Shown here: in pieces, positions 55,388 through 64,000 of the stretch
How the letters are laid out: every line of letters starts with the position of its first letter
Numbering within the stretch: the stretch's first letter is position 1
DNA from: an uncultured Oxalobacteraceae bacterium
GTDB taxonomy: Bacteria > Pseudomonadota > Gammaproteobacteria > Burkholderiales > Burkholderiaceae_D
Length of the DNA: 64,000 bases
Reading direction: 5' to 3'
NCBI GenBank assembly: GCA_903893945.1
Contig: CAITOF010000027.1
Location: forward strand, 32,985-96,984
Made by a program: the position numbers and the translations under genes
The notes under the pieces: generated by a model
The model's input: only the letters and a program-made list of their open reading frames with translations
What the model was told of the DNA's origin: nothing
Database searches by the model: none

Positions 55388-58300
55388 TTAATCAAAAGAA
55401 AATAGATATTGTCCGTCAATTGCCGTATCGGTACCTGCGCGCCCAATAATACTAAATCGGCGCGTTAATTGCCAAGTCAGTTTCAATCCGTTACTTGCGT
55501 CGCTCAAACTGCGTTCAATTGAAAAAACCAGATTCGGTGCAATCCGCTTGCCGACACTGAACACCTGATCGCTGCTGGCGCTGCTACTGATCGTGCCCGC
55601 CACAGTCTGGTTTGGCATTTGCGATTGCGGCGCCGTCGTGGTGGTCCCGAACGACACATCCCCCAGGCCCAGACTGTGGGCGATGGTAGCGGGCATACTG
55701 CCACCGTCTTCCTCGCCAAAAATGGCTCCTGCTGCGCTCAGCAACAACGTGGCTTCCGAACCACCGGCCTGATCTGCGCCCCGGCCCAAAACCATCCAGG
55801 ATAATTTGTCCGGATCAGGGACATTCGGCTCCGAAATAAGGTGCACCACAGGTCTTGCCACGGTGCCGACGACTTCAACCCCCGCTTCGACGGGCAGTCC
55901 GCGCCGGATTGCACGGACATTCAGTCCGGGGTTATCGAGGGGCCCCTGAAAATTCAGGATACCTCTGTCGATTGCCAATTGCTGTCCATAACCTTCATAG
56001 GTTCCCCCCGACGTCTGTATCGAGCCGGTCGCCAGAAGCGAACCGCCGTTCTTGCTTCTCAGGCGAATGTCGCCACTTAAACGGGTATCCAGTCCACGTC
56101 CGACAAAAATGAAATTGTCCCCGGTTTTGATACTGAAATCCAAACTGGTTTGCAGGCCTTGCGCCGTGTCTTTCACCCGTCTGTCATTTTTTTTCAGCAC
56201 CACCACGTCACTGGATAATTTAGGCGGCGCCTGTTTCGGCACAGAAAAATAGGCGGCATCGGTTATTAATTGTCCCGACAGGTTCCACGATTTTTCCGAT
56301 TCGACCAACTGGGCCTCGCCCGTGCCGACCATCCAGCCTCCCGGGTTCTGCATAAATGGAAATTTTTTCCAGTGCGTGAAAATTGACCCTTGCCCCGTGG
56401 CCAGATCAATCGATCCTGCCGATTCAAAGCTGCCGGTCTCCTTTAGCCAGGGCAGATCGTTCAGGCTTTCATGCCGGGGCGGATTTTTAATGGATTGCGA
56501 AAATTTCAGTGAAATCAGGCTCAATTGATTCTGACTGATGCTTGCCGACAGACGACCATTGGGCAGCACTATGCCCAGTTCAGTAAAGGCGACCTGCAGG
56601 TCCCTGCCCTCGACCGTTGCACTGTAGCGCGGATCATGCGTGCTGCCGCCCAGATTCGCCGTGGCATCGACAGCACCCTGCAATGCGATGCCGGTGCCCA
56701 GCAGCGGACTGATCCAGCGTATCTCGTTCATCTGCACGGTGGCCTGACCGGTCAGTGGGGCGTGAGGAGCAAATGCCCAGCCGTGTTCTGTTTTTGTCAG
56801 GTAGCCGGTGGCATCGGCGTGAATCAAACCGAGCTGATTGCCTTGCGCCTCCAGCTGCAACTGGAGGCGCTGCGGGTGCACGGTCTGCAACTGGCTCTGT
56901 TGGGCCTGCTCACGGGTCCCATCACGCGCTAGGGTCTCAGACCCGGTTCCCATTTCCGGCCGGCCCAAACTACCCCGCACTGACAGAGTCTGCAGCCCTA
57001 GTGCGACAGGAGGACTATGGCTATTCGACGGGTCGTGCATCATCAAATCGCCGCCGGTACGGCGGATTGCGAGCTGCCCCCAGACCGGATCAGCCTCCTG
57101 CTCTCCGGCCGGCCCGGCACCGTGGGTGTGCTGACCCATCTGCCATTGCCACGACGCATCCATCGTCAGGTTACCGGACACCGGTAAATCGGTCCGCCAC
57201 AGACTGAGTGCTTTTATCACCTGAATCTCGTGTAACTGACCGCTCGAATTAAATTGCCCGCGTGACCAGTCAATTTTTTCGACATGAATGTTGCCGGCAT
57301 TACCCTGCCAGTTTGCCTCGCCAACCTGCCCGCTATCGGCGGTTAATTGCAGGTGAAACGGAGCCATCAGCTGAAATACTACCGGTCCGGACCAGTCTGC
57401 TTTCTGTATGTCCCCGCTCCAGTTCAATGCGTCAGGGTGATTCGAATCCCGCGTCTGCGCATGGCCTGCTGCCTGCAGGTCAAACCGTTCGTGCTGCGAA
57501 AATACGGCGCTCAGATTCAGGGTGTGATCCTGTCGCTGGCCGGCCAGATTTGCCTGCAGGTGCATAAGTCGAAATGGCGCCGTGTCTGCCGACGCATTAT
57601 TTTCCGGTGTCAGGGACAATCCGCTCAATGTCAGGTCACCCTGTATGTGACCCCGATCGCCATCTTCCAAGGCGATGGCTGCCTGCAAGGTGTCCAGATA
57701 AACTGTATCCGGCAGGGCGAGATGGTCCGCTTTCAGATTCACATGGCCTGAAGGATACGCTGCGTTACCTGAGAGGACGCCGTCGGCAGACACGGATCCT
57801 CGCAGCGCGACATGGAACAGTCGGCTAAAAGGTTGGCTCAAGGCCGCCAGGTCCACAACAGCAACGGAAAACTGCAGCCGTTCAGATCGGTTTGTCGCTG
57901 CATCGGGTCCCAGTTGCCAGTTTCCCTGCGCCGACAAGCTGTTTTTACCCCAGCTGAGCGCCAGTTTTTTTATCGAAAGCAGCTGGTTCTGCCTGATTTC
58001 AAGGTCTGATTCGCCGTGCAGGTCTAATCCGGCAAATTGACCTTCGAGTGCCGTAACTTTCGCATTCACGCGCCAGTGTGGGTGCAACTGCCCTGTTACG
58101 GTGAAACCCGTCGAAACATGTCCAACGGGTACATCGACCCACGTGGAAGGATTGAAATTGTGCGCTTCACCCTGAACTGAAAAAGCATTGTTGCCACTGA
58201 AAGCCATCGAACCGTGCGCCCTGAGTACAGCGTCATTGACCCGCAATTCCAGCTGCGATGCGCTCAAAGTCATGGTTTGATCCAATGTCATTTCAGCCGC

Positions 58301-59743
58301 TAACCGGGTGCTTTGCGCGGTCGTTGATTTGCCCAGGGGATCCTGCAGATTCAGGCGAAATGTCAGTTCATCACGGTGGTTTTCTATCGATATGTCTCCG
58401 CTCAACCGTGTCGTTTTCAAGCGGCTGTCGATACGCAATAAATTAATGTCTGCCACCGTCAGCTGCGCTGACACCTTGGGCAAGGTCTGCGGCAGCTTGT
58501 TATCGTTCCCGTTGCTTTCAATAATGAGTTGGCCCGCGCCACTGACCAGACCAACCTGGTCCAGTTCGATTTTTGTCGAGGTCCAGGTTATCTTTTTCTC
58601 GGTCATCGCAAGATCGGAATTGAACCGGACAACCGGAAGCCCACCGGAATCGAATGTGCCAGGAGATAAATTTCTGGCAAATAAATGACCACTTAAAACC
58701 GGCGAGTCACTATTGCCGCTCATCCTGAAATCTGCCCTGATGTGCAGATTGGCGGTCGGCGCATTGGCCTGGAAGCGCTTCGGGTTGACGCCGGCGAGGT
58801 CAAGTTGCAGGACTTCAACAGGTAGCGCTGCGAACGGCGTCAGAATGGCCGTGACTTCACCACTTGAACTGTCGGCAGCTGTCGTGCTGGCCTTGTCCGT
58901 CACTTTCTGTTTAATCGCCGGTCGGGCGGCATCGACGATGCCGGAGTGATCTTTTTCCTCGCCAGTACCAAGCCACTGCGCTTTCATGGCGATCCGCGAC
59001 AGGTTGCCGGAAAGCGCGCCGTGCAGGGTTGACGCCGGCAGGATCATGTCATTTTGCTTCAGTTCCCGTCCCTGCCAGTCAAACCGCGCCTCGACCTGAA
59101 ACGGTCTCGAACTGCCGAGCGATCCTTCCAATGACGCATTACCCCACGGTGTGTTGCCACTGAATCCGACTTTGTAGCCTGTCGGGTCAATCAATGCAGT
59201 GGCCTTCACACTGGAAAAAAACTGGGGTTGATTTCGTTGATGCTGCTGATCCAGGGTAAATAAATGAACCTGACTGACCTCAACCTGACCAATACGCACC
59301 AGCCTGAGTTGATCCGGCAATTGCAACGATAACGGCAACTTGCCAGGCTGATTGTCACCCGCGGGCAGCACCAGTTCCAGATTATCCAGGCGCAGATAAT
59401 CCAGTTGCAATTGCCGCTGCAGAAGCATTCCGGGTTGCCACTGCAGTTCCAGATTATCGATGGAAATCAGCGTTTCGTCACGGCGATAGTCAATGTGCCG
59501 GATTCGCAGCTGATGTGCCAGATGCCCCGACACACCGCTGAACTGAATGCCTGTCAAGCGGCTCAGTATCGACAAACCAGCCTGTGTCCCGGAGTCACTG
59601 TGGCAGAACCACAGCACAACGGTTATTGCCAGCAGGGTTGACAGCAACGTCACACCCAAAAAAACCGGCAAACCGCGCCTGAGCAACGACTCTTGCTGAC
59701 GTGTAGCAGCTGGTCCGGAAGCGTTCGACGCGGAATCGGTCAT
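55388..59743 (-). CDS. tamB: Translocation/assembly module protein TamB
   Basis: A 1451-residue AsmA-like bridge protein anchored in the inner membrane by one helix (PVFLGVTLLSTLLAITVVLWF, about 30-50). The long beta-rich body would form the hydrophobic groove spanning the periplasm, and the C-terminal DUF490 part is clear: SGGTYEGYGQQLAIDRGILNFQG, GLNVRAIRRGLPVEAGVEVVG, with an ending ...DGQYLFSFD. TamB works with TamA in outer-membrane protein insertion and has been implicated in phospholipid transfer to the outer membrane. It is placed one base from tamA and 8 bases before tolA, within the Tol-Pal operon. Confidence 0.95.
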   Translation of the reverse strand: MTDSASNASGPAATRQQESLLRRGLPVFLGVTLLSTLLAITVVLWFCHSDSGTQAGLSILSRLTGIQFSGVSGHLAHQLRIRHIDYRRDETLISIDNLELQWQPGMLLQRQLQLDYLRLDNLELVLPAGDNQPGKLPLSLQLPDQLRLVRIGQVEVSQVHLFTLDQQHQRNQPQFFSSVKATALIDPTGYKVGFSGNTPWGNASLEGSLGSSRPFQVEARFDWQGRELKQNDMILPASTLHGALSGNLSRIAMKAQWLGTGEEKDHSGIVDAARPAIKQKVTDKASTTAADSSSGEVTAILTPFAALPVEVLQLDLAGVNPKRFQANAPTANLHIRADFRMSGNSDSPVLSGHLFARNLSPGTFDSGGLPVVRFNSDLAMTEKKITWTSTKIELDQVGLVSGAGQLIIESNGNDNKLPQTLPKVSAQLTVADINLLRIDSRLKTTRLSGDISIENHRDELTFRLNLQDPLGKSTTAQSTRLAAEMTLDQTMTLSASQLELRVNDAVLRAHGSMAFSGNNAFSVQGEAHNFNPSTWVDVPVGHVSTGFTVTGQLHPHWRVNAKVTALEGQFAGLDLHGESDLEIRQNQLLSIKKLALSWGKNSLSAQGNWQLGPDAATNRSERLQFSVAVVDLAALSQPFSRLFHVALRGSVSADGVLSGNAAYPSGHVNLKADHLALPDTVYLDTLQAAIALEDGDRGHIQGDLTLSGLSLTPENNASADTAPFRLMHLQANLAGQRQDHTLNLSAVFSQHERFDLQAAGHAQTRDSNHPDALNWSGDIQKADWSGPVVFQLMAPFHLQLTADSGQVGEANWQGNAGNIHVEKIDWSRGQFNSSGQLHEIQVIKALSLWRTDLPVSGNLTMDASWQWQMGQHTHGAGPAGEQEADPVWGQLAIRRTGGDLMMHDPSNSHSPPVALGLQTLSVRGSLGRPEMGTGSETLARDGTREQAQQSQLQTVHPQRLQLQLEAQGNQLGLIHADATGYLTKTEHGWAFAPHAPLTGQATVQMNEIRWISPLLGTGIALQGAVDATANLGGSTHDPRYSATVEGRDLQVAFTELGIVLPNGRLSASISQNQLSLISLKFSQSIKNPPRHESLNDLPWLKETGSFESAGSIDLATGQGSIFTHWKKFPFMQNPGGWMVGTGEAQLVESEKSWNLSGQLITDAAYFSVPKQAPPKLSSDVVVLKKNDRRVKDTAQGLQTSLDFSIKTGDNFIFVGRGLDTRLSGDIRLRSKNGGSLLATGSIQTSGGTYEGYGQQLAIDRGILNFQGPLDNPGLNVRAIRRGLPVEAGVEVVGTVARPVVHLISEPNVPDPDKLSWMVLGRGADQAGGSEATLLLSAAGAIFGEEDGGSMPATIAHSLGLGDVSFGTTTTAPQSQMPNQTVAGTISSSASSDQVFSVGKRIAPNLVFSIERSLSDASNGLKLTWQLTRRFSIIGRAGTDTAIDGQYLFSFD

Positions 59744-59744
59744 T

Positions 59745-61541
59745 TTAAAATGCGATCCCTATTGAGAAGTCCAGTCGGAATTTCTGCACTTCACTGCCAT
59801 AAGCGAGATCTATCGCTATCGGCCCGGCAGGCGTCTTGTATCGCAAACCTGTTCCCAGACCGCGCTGCATACGCAATACGGATATTCGGTCTGCAGCGTC
59901 ACCTTCATCCACAAACACCGCCACGCCCCAGTTTCCTTCAGTCCAGTGCACATATTCGGTTGTTCCGGTCGCCATGACGCGGCCACCCACCACACCGTTG
60001 CTCTGATTGACCCCCAGGCTTTGGTACGAATAACCGCGCACGCTTGCAGTACCCCCGGCGCGGAACAGGTAATCTTCAGGGACGCCCTCACTGCCGGGTG
60101 CAATGACATAGCCGCTTTCCGCCCGCAAAATCAACACGTCACGCGGACTGATCGAATACCAGTACTGGAATTTTCCATAAAGCCGGATAAAATTCTGGTC
60201 GGACAACACCGCTTTTGCCGCACCACCCAGATCGAACTGGGCGATGTATCCATGACGCGGATCGAGTACGTTATCGACTTCTCGTCGGGTCCAGCCTAGT
60301 GAAGCAACCAGTGCCTTCGCCAGCGTTTGATTGCCACCGCTCACGGTACTTTCTTCATACACATAGGAAAGCCCCATGCGGTGCTCAATGTCCTTATCCG
60401 TAATGACACGCTTGGCACCAAAGGAACTTGCATCGGTGAGCAAACCGGAAATATCTGACCGGTCGACCAGCACGCCAACCGAATCCAGATACCCACTTTC
60501 CTGCGGTGGCAGGTAAATATCGGTATAGCCGATCTGACGTTTCTGTTCAATCCGGATCACGCTTCGCAAATCATACGCATCACCGAGAAAGTTGCGGTCC
60601 CGAAACGATACATCACCCCGTGCGCCGGTATTGGTGCTATAACCGGCGCCTAACCCGAGGTCGTATTTCTGTCGTTCGGAAAGCAACACTTCAACAGGAA
60701 CTGCATCGGCGCTGGCCGGATCAGGCTCGACACTGACAGTCACCGACGAAAAATAGGGCGAATTCTGTAACTCACGCTGAAATTTCAACAGTGTTTCACG
60801 GCTGTACGTGTCACCTTTTTGTGGCGGATGGTAACGCTGCACCAGCCAGGGTTGATAACTGTTGAGACCTTCCATTTTTATTTCACCAAAACAGAATACC
60901 GGGCCGCTATCCAGCTCAATGGACAGTTCGGCCTGCTGGTCCTGGACAAGGGCTTCACTGTTCGTGATTTTGGCTGCTGCATAGCTCTTGTCTGTCAGGC
61001 TTTCCAGCAGATTATTTTTTGATCTTACCCAGTCGTCGTCCCTGAAACGGGCTCCGTCGGGCAAGCCCCACGTTGCGCGCATGGACTGCTGCAATTCAGC
61101 TGGAACGGCATCCCCGGTGAACGTAATCCGCGTCGACGTGACCCGGGTTACAGGGCCCAAGTCAATATGGATCAGCACCTTGCCGGCCCCGTTTTTTTCG
61201 TGCGGCTGAAACGTGACTGACGGCGAAAAATAACCTTCTGTCGCGACTATGTCGGTGATTTCCTTTCGGACGGAGGTCCGCAACAGGCGCAATTCAACCG
61301 GGGTAACCGGTTCAGCGGGCCGGTTCAACACCGACAGATGTTTTTTAAGAATATCGATGATTTTTTTGTCGATGGCCAAACTGTCTGCCAGTTCAAAATC
61401 GGTTAGCAGGCGCTTTTCCTGATTAACGGACGCTGCGGGTATTGCGTCGTCCCGATCCGGATCAGGCGTGCTTTCCTGTGCAGCGCAGGGCAGGTTCAGG
61501 GCTGTTGCCATCAGACATAAACAGAACAAATGAAATTTCAT
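59745..61541 (-). CDS. tamA: Omp85-family outer-membrane protein TamA
   Basis: A 598-residue barrel protein with a signal peptide (FCLCLMATALNLPCAAQ), three POTRA-like domains (for example VTPVELRLLRTSVRKEI and YSRETLLKFQRELQNSPYFSSVTV) and a C-terminal Omp85 barrel. The barrel includes the conserved FRAGGTASVRGYSYQSLG loop and ends in FSIGIAF. It starts within the last codon of tolR (4-base ATGA overlap). Family length and order match TamA rather than BamA. Confidence 0.95.
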   Translation of the reverse strand: MKFHLFCLCLMATALNLPCAAQESTPDPDRDDAIPAASVNQEKRLLTDFELADSLAIDKKIIDILKKHLSVLNRPAEPVTPVELRLLRTSVRKEITDIVATEGYFSPSVTFQPHEKNGAGKVLIHIDLGPVTRVTSTRITFTGDAVPAELQQSMRATWGLPDGARFRDDDWVRSKNNLLESLTDKSYAAAKITNSEALVQDQQAELSIELDSGPVFCFGEIKMEGLNSYQPWLVQRYHPPQKGDTYSRETLLKFQRELQNSPYFSSVTVSVEPDPASADAVPVEVLLSERQKYDLGLGAGYSTNTGARGDVSFRDRNFLGDAYDLRSVIRIEQKRQIGYTDIYLPPQESGYLDSVGVLVDRSDISGLLTDASSFGAKRVITDKDIEHRMGLSYVYEESTVSGGNQTLAKALVASLGWTRREVDNVLDPRHGYIAQFDLGGAAKAVLSDQNFIRLYGKFQYWYSISPRDVLILRAESGYVIAPGSEGVPEDYLFRAGGTASVRGYSYQSLGVNQSNGVVGGRVMATGTTEYVHWTEGNWGVAVFVDEGDAADRISVLRMQRGLGTGLRYKTPAGPIAIDLAYGSEVQKFRLDFSIGIAF

Positions 61542-61957
61542 TTAGTCGCTAAACCGACTCGCGCAATACCGACCTTTTTTGCGCCGGCAATCATCTGTAC
61601 CACGTCATCGTATTTAATATCCTTGTCTGCCGCAATAAGCAGGGGCAAATCAGGTTCCGCTTCATGGAGATGAGCCAGTTGCTCCATCAGGTCAGCACGG
61701 CTGCGACTCTTTTCTGCCTTACCCTTGCTGTGCCTGCCTATCGACGCTGTGCCATCAGCCTTGATGGTTAATTCCAGATAATCGGTCGGTGCCTGCTTGG
61801 AGGGACCGGCATTGGGCAAATTAACGACACTGGGATTGGTCATGGGTGCAGCCACCATCAGAATGACGACCAGCACCAGCATGACGTCGATGTACGGAAC
61901 CACATTGATTTCAAATTTCAGTTTGCGGGTGCGGCCGCTGCGCATGCTGACCGACAT
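61538..61957 (-). CDS. tolR: Tol-Pal proton-channel protein TolR
   Basis: A 139-residue ExbD/TolR protein. One transmembrane helix (VVPYIDVMLVLVVILMVAAPM, about 19-39) holds the conserved proton-accepting Asp in YIDVML. A periplasmic dimerisation domain follows (LTIKADGTASIGRHSK, LLIAADKDIKYDDVVQMI). It starts directly after the tolQ stop, and its own stop overlaps the tamA start. Confidence 0.95.
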   Translation of the reverse strand: MSVSMRSGRTRKLKFEINVVPYIDVMLVLVVILMVAAPMTNPSVVNLPNAGPSKQAPTDYLELTIKADGTASIGRHSKGKAEKSRSRADLMEQLAHLHEAEPDLPLLIAADKDIKYDDVVQMIAGAKKVGIARVGLATK

Positions 61958-62641
61958 TTATCGTCCCTGACGCTGTAAAATGTTTGAAAATTCTTCAACA
62001 AAAGATTCAAACCGGATCGACAGCCGGTCAATGTCGTGCGTGCAGGAGTTATAGGCCACCAGTGCCGGAATCGCCGCAAACAGTCCGATGGCAGTAGCGA
62101 TCAATGCCTCGGCAATACCCGGCGCAACGGCGGCCAGCGTGGCCTGCTGTACATTTGCCAGACCCCGAAAGGCATTCATGATACCCCACACGGTTCCAAA
62201 CAGACCGACATAGGGTGACACCGAACCCACTGAAGCCAGAAAGGACAAGTGGGAATCCAGCGCATCCATTTCACGCTGATACGCTGCCCGCATCGCACGA
62301 CGTGCGCCGTCCAGCATTGCAGCGGGATCAGCATGCTGCGCGCTGGCGCGACTTTTATGGAATTCACTCATGCCTGCACCAAAAATACGCTCCAATGCGC
62401 CGCTGTTCTTGCGCCGGTGATCCAGGCTTTTGTAAAGGTCGTTCAGGCTGCCGCCAGACCAGAATTCCTGCTCGAACTGTTCCGTTTGAATGCGCGCCTT
62501 TCGAATCGCAAACCGTTTCCGGAAAATATAATTCCAGCTCATCAATGATACGCAAAGCAGCATCGCCATGACAATCTGCACGATGATGGACGCATTGGTG
62601 ATTAAGGTGATAAATGAAAGGTCTTCGGTAACAGTCATCAT
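61958..62641 (-). CDS. tolQ: Tol-Pal motor protein TolQ
   Basis: A 227-residue ExbB/TolQ-type inner-membrane protein. The first helix is IVQIVMAMLLCVSLMSWNYIF; the conserved second and third helices span ASVGSVSPYVGLFGTVWGIM and AEALIATAIGLFAAIPALVAYN. With TolR it converts the proton gradient into TolA movement, which constricts the outer membrane at division. It starts 15 bases after ybgC. Confidence 0.96.
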   Translation of the reverse strand: MMTVTEDLSFITLITNASIIVQIVMAMLLCVSLMSWNYIFRKRFAIRKARIQTEQFEQEFWSGGSLNDLYKSLDHRRKNSGALERIFGAGMSEFHKSRASAQHADPAAMLDGARRAMRAAYQREMDALDSHLSFLASVGSVSPYVGLFGTVWGIMNAFRGLANVQQATLAAVAPGIAEALIATAIGLFAAIPALVAYNSCTHDIDRLSIRFESFVEEFSNILQRQGR

Positions 62642-62656
62642 GGTCAGGACATCATT

Positions 62657-63085
62657 CTAGTTTAATTGAGGAAATTTGTTCATTTTTACCGACAGCATGA
62701 CCGGCGCGGGTATTTCACAGGGACGTATGGATTGCGTATTCACGCACCCGACCTTGAATCGCGCGCTCACCAGGCGCTGGTCACGACGCCATGCCTGCTG
62801 GACAAATACCAGCGACGCGCGGCCCATTTTTTCTATTCCGGTTATGATGACTAGCTCGTCATCCAGTTGAGCGGGCAGGTGGTAATCGATAGACGTCGAC
62901 TTCACAACGAACATGACCTGGTGCTGCCCTGCCATGTCCGCCTGATTGATCCCGGCGTGTCGCAACCATTCCGTGCGGGCGCGCTCAAAATATTTCAGGT
63001 AGTTGGCATAATAAACAATGCCACCCGCATCGGTATCTTCGTAATAAATTCGCAGCGTCCAGCGAAAAACATCGTCTTGAATCAC
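62657..63085 (-). CDS. ybgC: Acyl-CoA thioesterase YbgC
   Basis: A 142-residue hot-dog thioesterase, first gene of the classical tol-pal operon. The active-site Asp lies in YYEDTDAGGIVYYANYLKYFERARTEW. The family acts on short acyl-CoA or phospholipid-linked acyl groups, and physical linkage with tolQ is conserved in many proteobacteria. The 180-base gap to the next gene upstream is the expected promoter region of the operon, although I see no clear promoter. Confidence 0.94.
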   Translation of the reverse strand: MIQDDVFRWTLRIYYEDTDAGGIVYYANYLKYFERARTEWLRHAGINQADMAGQHQVMFVVKSTSIDYHLPAQLDDELVIITGIEKMGRASLVFVQQAWRRDQRLVSARFKVGCVNTQSIRPCEIPAPVMLSVKMNKFPQLN

Positions 63086-63265
63086 GTAAGCCTTTTTGTA
63101 TCAGCAAGAGTCCCGCATTTTAGCGTATTTCCGGGCTTATTTCCTGACATTGGCACACCCGATATGGACCTGGCACTGGCGAACTACCCCGAACGACCGG
63201 CAGGACGCCCGGACCGCCATTCACCACGGCGACCAGACCGGTTGGCACAATGACCCGGTCAGCGG

Positions 63266-64000
63266 TTATCGCGGCGCCATATCCCGATTTATCGCCAGGC
63301 CGGCAAAACTCTGGCAAACCGGCATTATTTCAATCTGGTTGATATTGATGTGTTTTGGCAAAGTGGCAATCCAGTACACGGTATTGGCGATATCGTCGGG
63401 CGTAATCGGCTGCGTACCCTGATACACCCTGGCCGCCGCAGTTTCATCGCCCTTGTAACGCACCTGAGAAAATTCTGTCCCACCGCACAGTCCCGGGGCG
63501 ACGTTCGTTGAGCGCACTCCGGTGCCAGCCAGATCGGCGCGCAGATTCAGGGTGAAATGATCAACAAATGCCTTGCTGGCTCCGTAGACATTCCCTCCAG
63601 GGTAGGCATAACTGCCCGCCACCGAGCCGATATTCACTATCAGTCCGCTGCCCCTGGCCACCATCGCAGGCAACACGGCGTGGGTCATATGGACCAATCC
63701 GCGACTGTTGGTCGCAATCATTCTGTCCCAATCGTCCAGCGAGGCCTGCTGTGCAGGCGCCACTCCCAGCGCCAGGCCGGCATTGTTGACAAGCACGTCG
63801 ATGGTTTTCCACTCATCCGGCAGGCCTGCCAGCGTCGCGACCAGCGTGTCTGTTTTCGTTACATCCAGCGTGACCGGCAAAAGCGCGCTACCGAGTTCAT
63901 CCGCCAGCGCCTGCAATTTGTCAGTACGCCGGGCGGCGGCAATCACTTTATGTCCGCCCCGGACAAAAATTCTCGCTATGGCTTCACCAAAACCAGAACT
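63266..64000 (-). CDS. YdfG-like short-chain dehydrogenase (5' end missing)
   Basis: A short-chain dehydrogenase cut by the right edge. The frame is open to base 64000, where it reads SSGFGEAIARIFVRGG, the nucleotide-binding glycine motif; only about 10 residues should be missing. LVNNAGLALG, the YGASKAF catalytic pair and the ending PGLCGGTEFSQVRYKGD match E. coli YdfG, an NADP-dependent 3-hydroxy acid dehydrogenase. The apparent start at GTG 63946 is internal. Confidence 0.92.
   Translation of the reverse strand, partial: SSGFGEAIARIFVRGGHKVIAAARRTDKLQALADELGSALLPVTLDVTKTDTLVATLAGLPDEWKTIDVLVNNAGLALGVAPAQQASLDDWDRMIATNSRGLVHMTHAVLPAMVARGSGLIVNIGSVAGSYAYPGGNVYGASKAFVDHFTLNLRADLAGTGVRSTNVAPGLCGGTEFSQVRYKGDETAAARVYQGTQPITPDDIANTVYWIATLPKHININQIEIMPVCQSFAGLAINRDMAPR

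Overview
The window reads as a compact Gram-negative chromosome segment with no insertion sequence, integrase, phage module or CRISPR array. Gene content points to a betaproteobacterium, most likely Burkholderiales and perhaps near Oxalobacteraceae. The pointers are a DUF1631 protein, the pepN-fbp pair, lptG-lptF divergent from pepA, a CDP-6-deoxy-glucoseene-reductase-like ferredoxin reductase, and a tol-pal operon followed by tRNA-Lys. This placement rests on family recognition, not on a database search.

Layout: 0-2 kb holds an outer-membrane efflux lipoprotein and a periplasmic FKBP isomerase. 2.2-3.4 kb is an accessory-looking island: a helically phased GCCG repeat and a eukaryotic-type kinase with a disordered N-terminus. 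3.5-12 kb carries a DEAD-box helicase, an SDR, the ferredoxin reductase, a periplasmic binding protein, an exported CocE-type hydrolase, OmpW and an SGNH esterase lipoprotein. 12.6-18 kb is a minor-pilin operon (pilV-pilW-pilX-pilY1-pilE-fimT). 18-28 kb carries ribD-ribE, a quinone oxidoreductase, a 49-residue membrane peptide, a DUF1631 protein, a lipoprotein, pepN and fbp. 28-33 kb has an orphan receiver, cbiX, lptG-lptF and pepA. 33-40.5 kb has a chemoreceptor, two TonB-like proteins, exonuclease III, and the apt, capD and sodC genes.

40.8-48.4 kb is the most unusual stretch. An unrecognised 940-residue protein precedes a tight three-gene operon: a TonB-dependent receptor with the OprC-type copper motif (CxxxM and HxM), a cytochrome P450 lacking the usual I-helix threonine, and a DIT1/PvcA-family isonitrile synthase. 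The inferred role is production and re-uptake of an isonitrile copper ligand, that is, a chalkophore system.

48.5-64 kb, read on the minus strand, is an envelope locus: ydfG-like SDR (cut by the right edge), then ybgC-tolQ-tolR-tamA-tamB-tolA-tolB-pal-cpoB-tRNA-Lys. The tamA-tamB pair sits inside the Tol-Pal operon with overlaps or gaps of a few bases. This physically joins two systems that have both been tied to outer-membrane lipid homeostasis. Beyond it lie a methyltransferase, ppx and a small exported protein.
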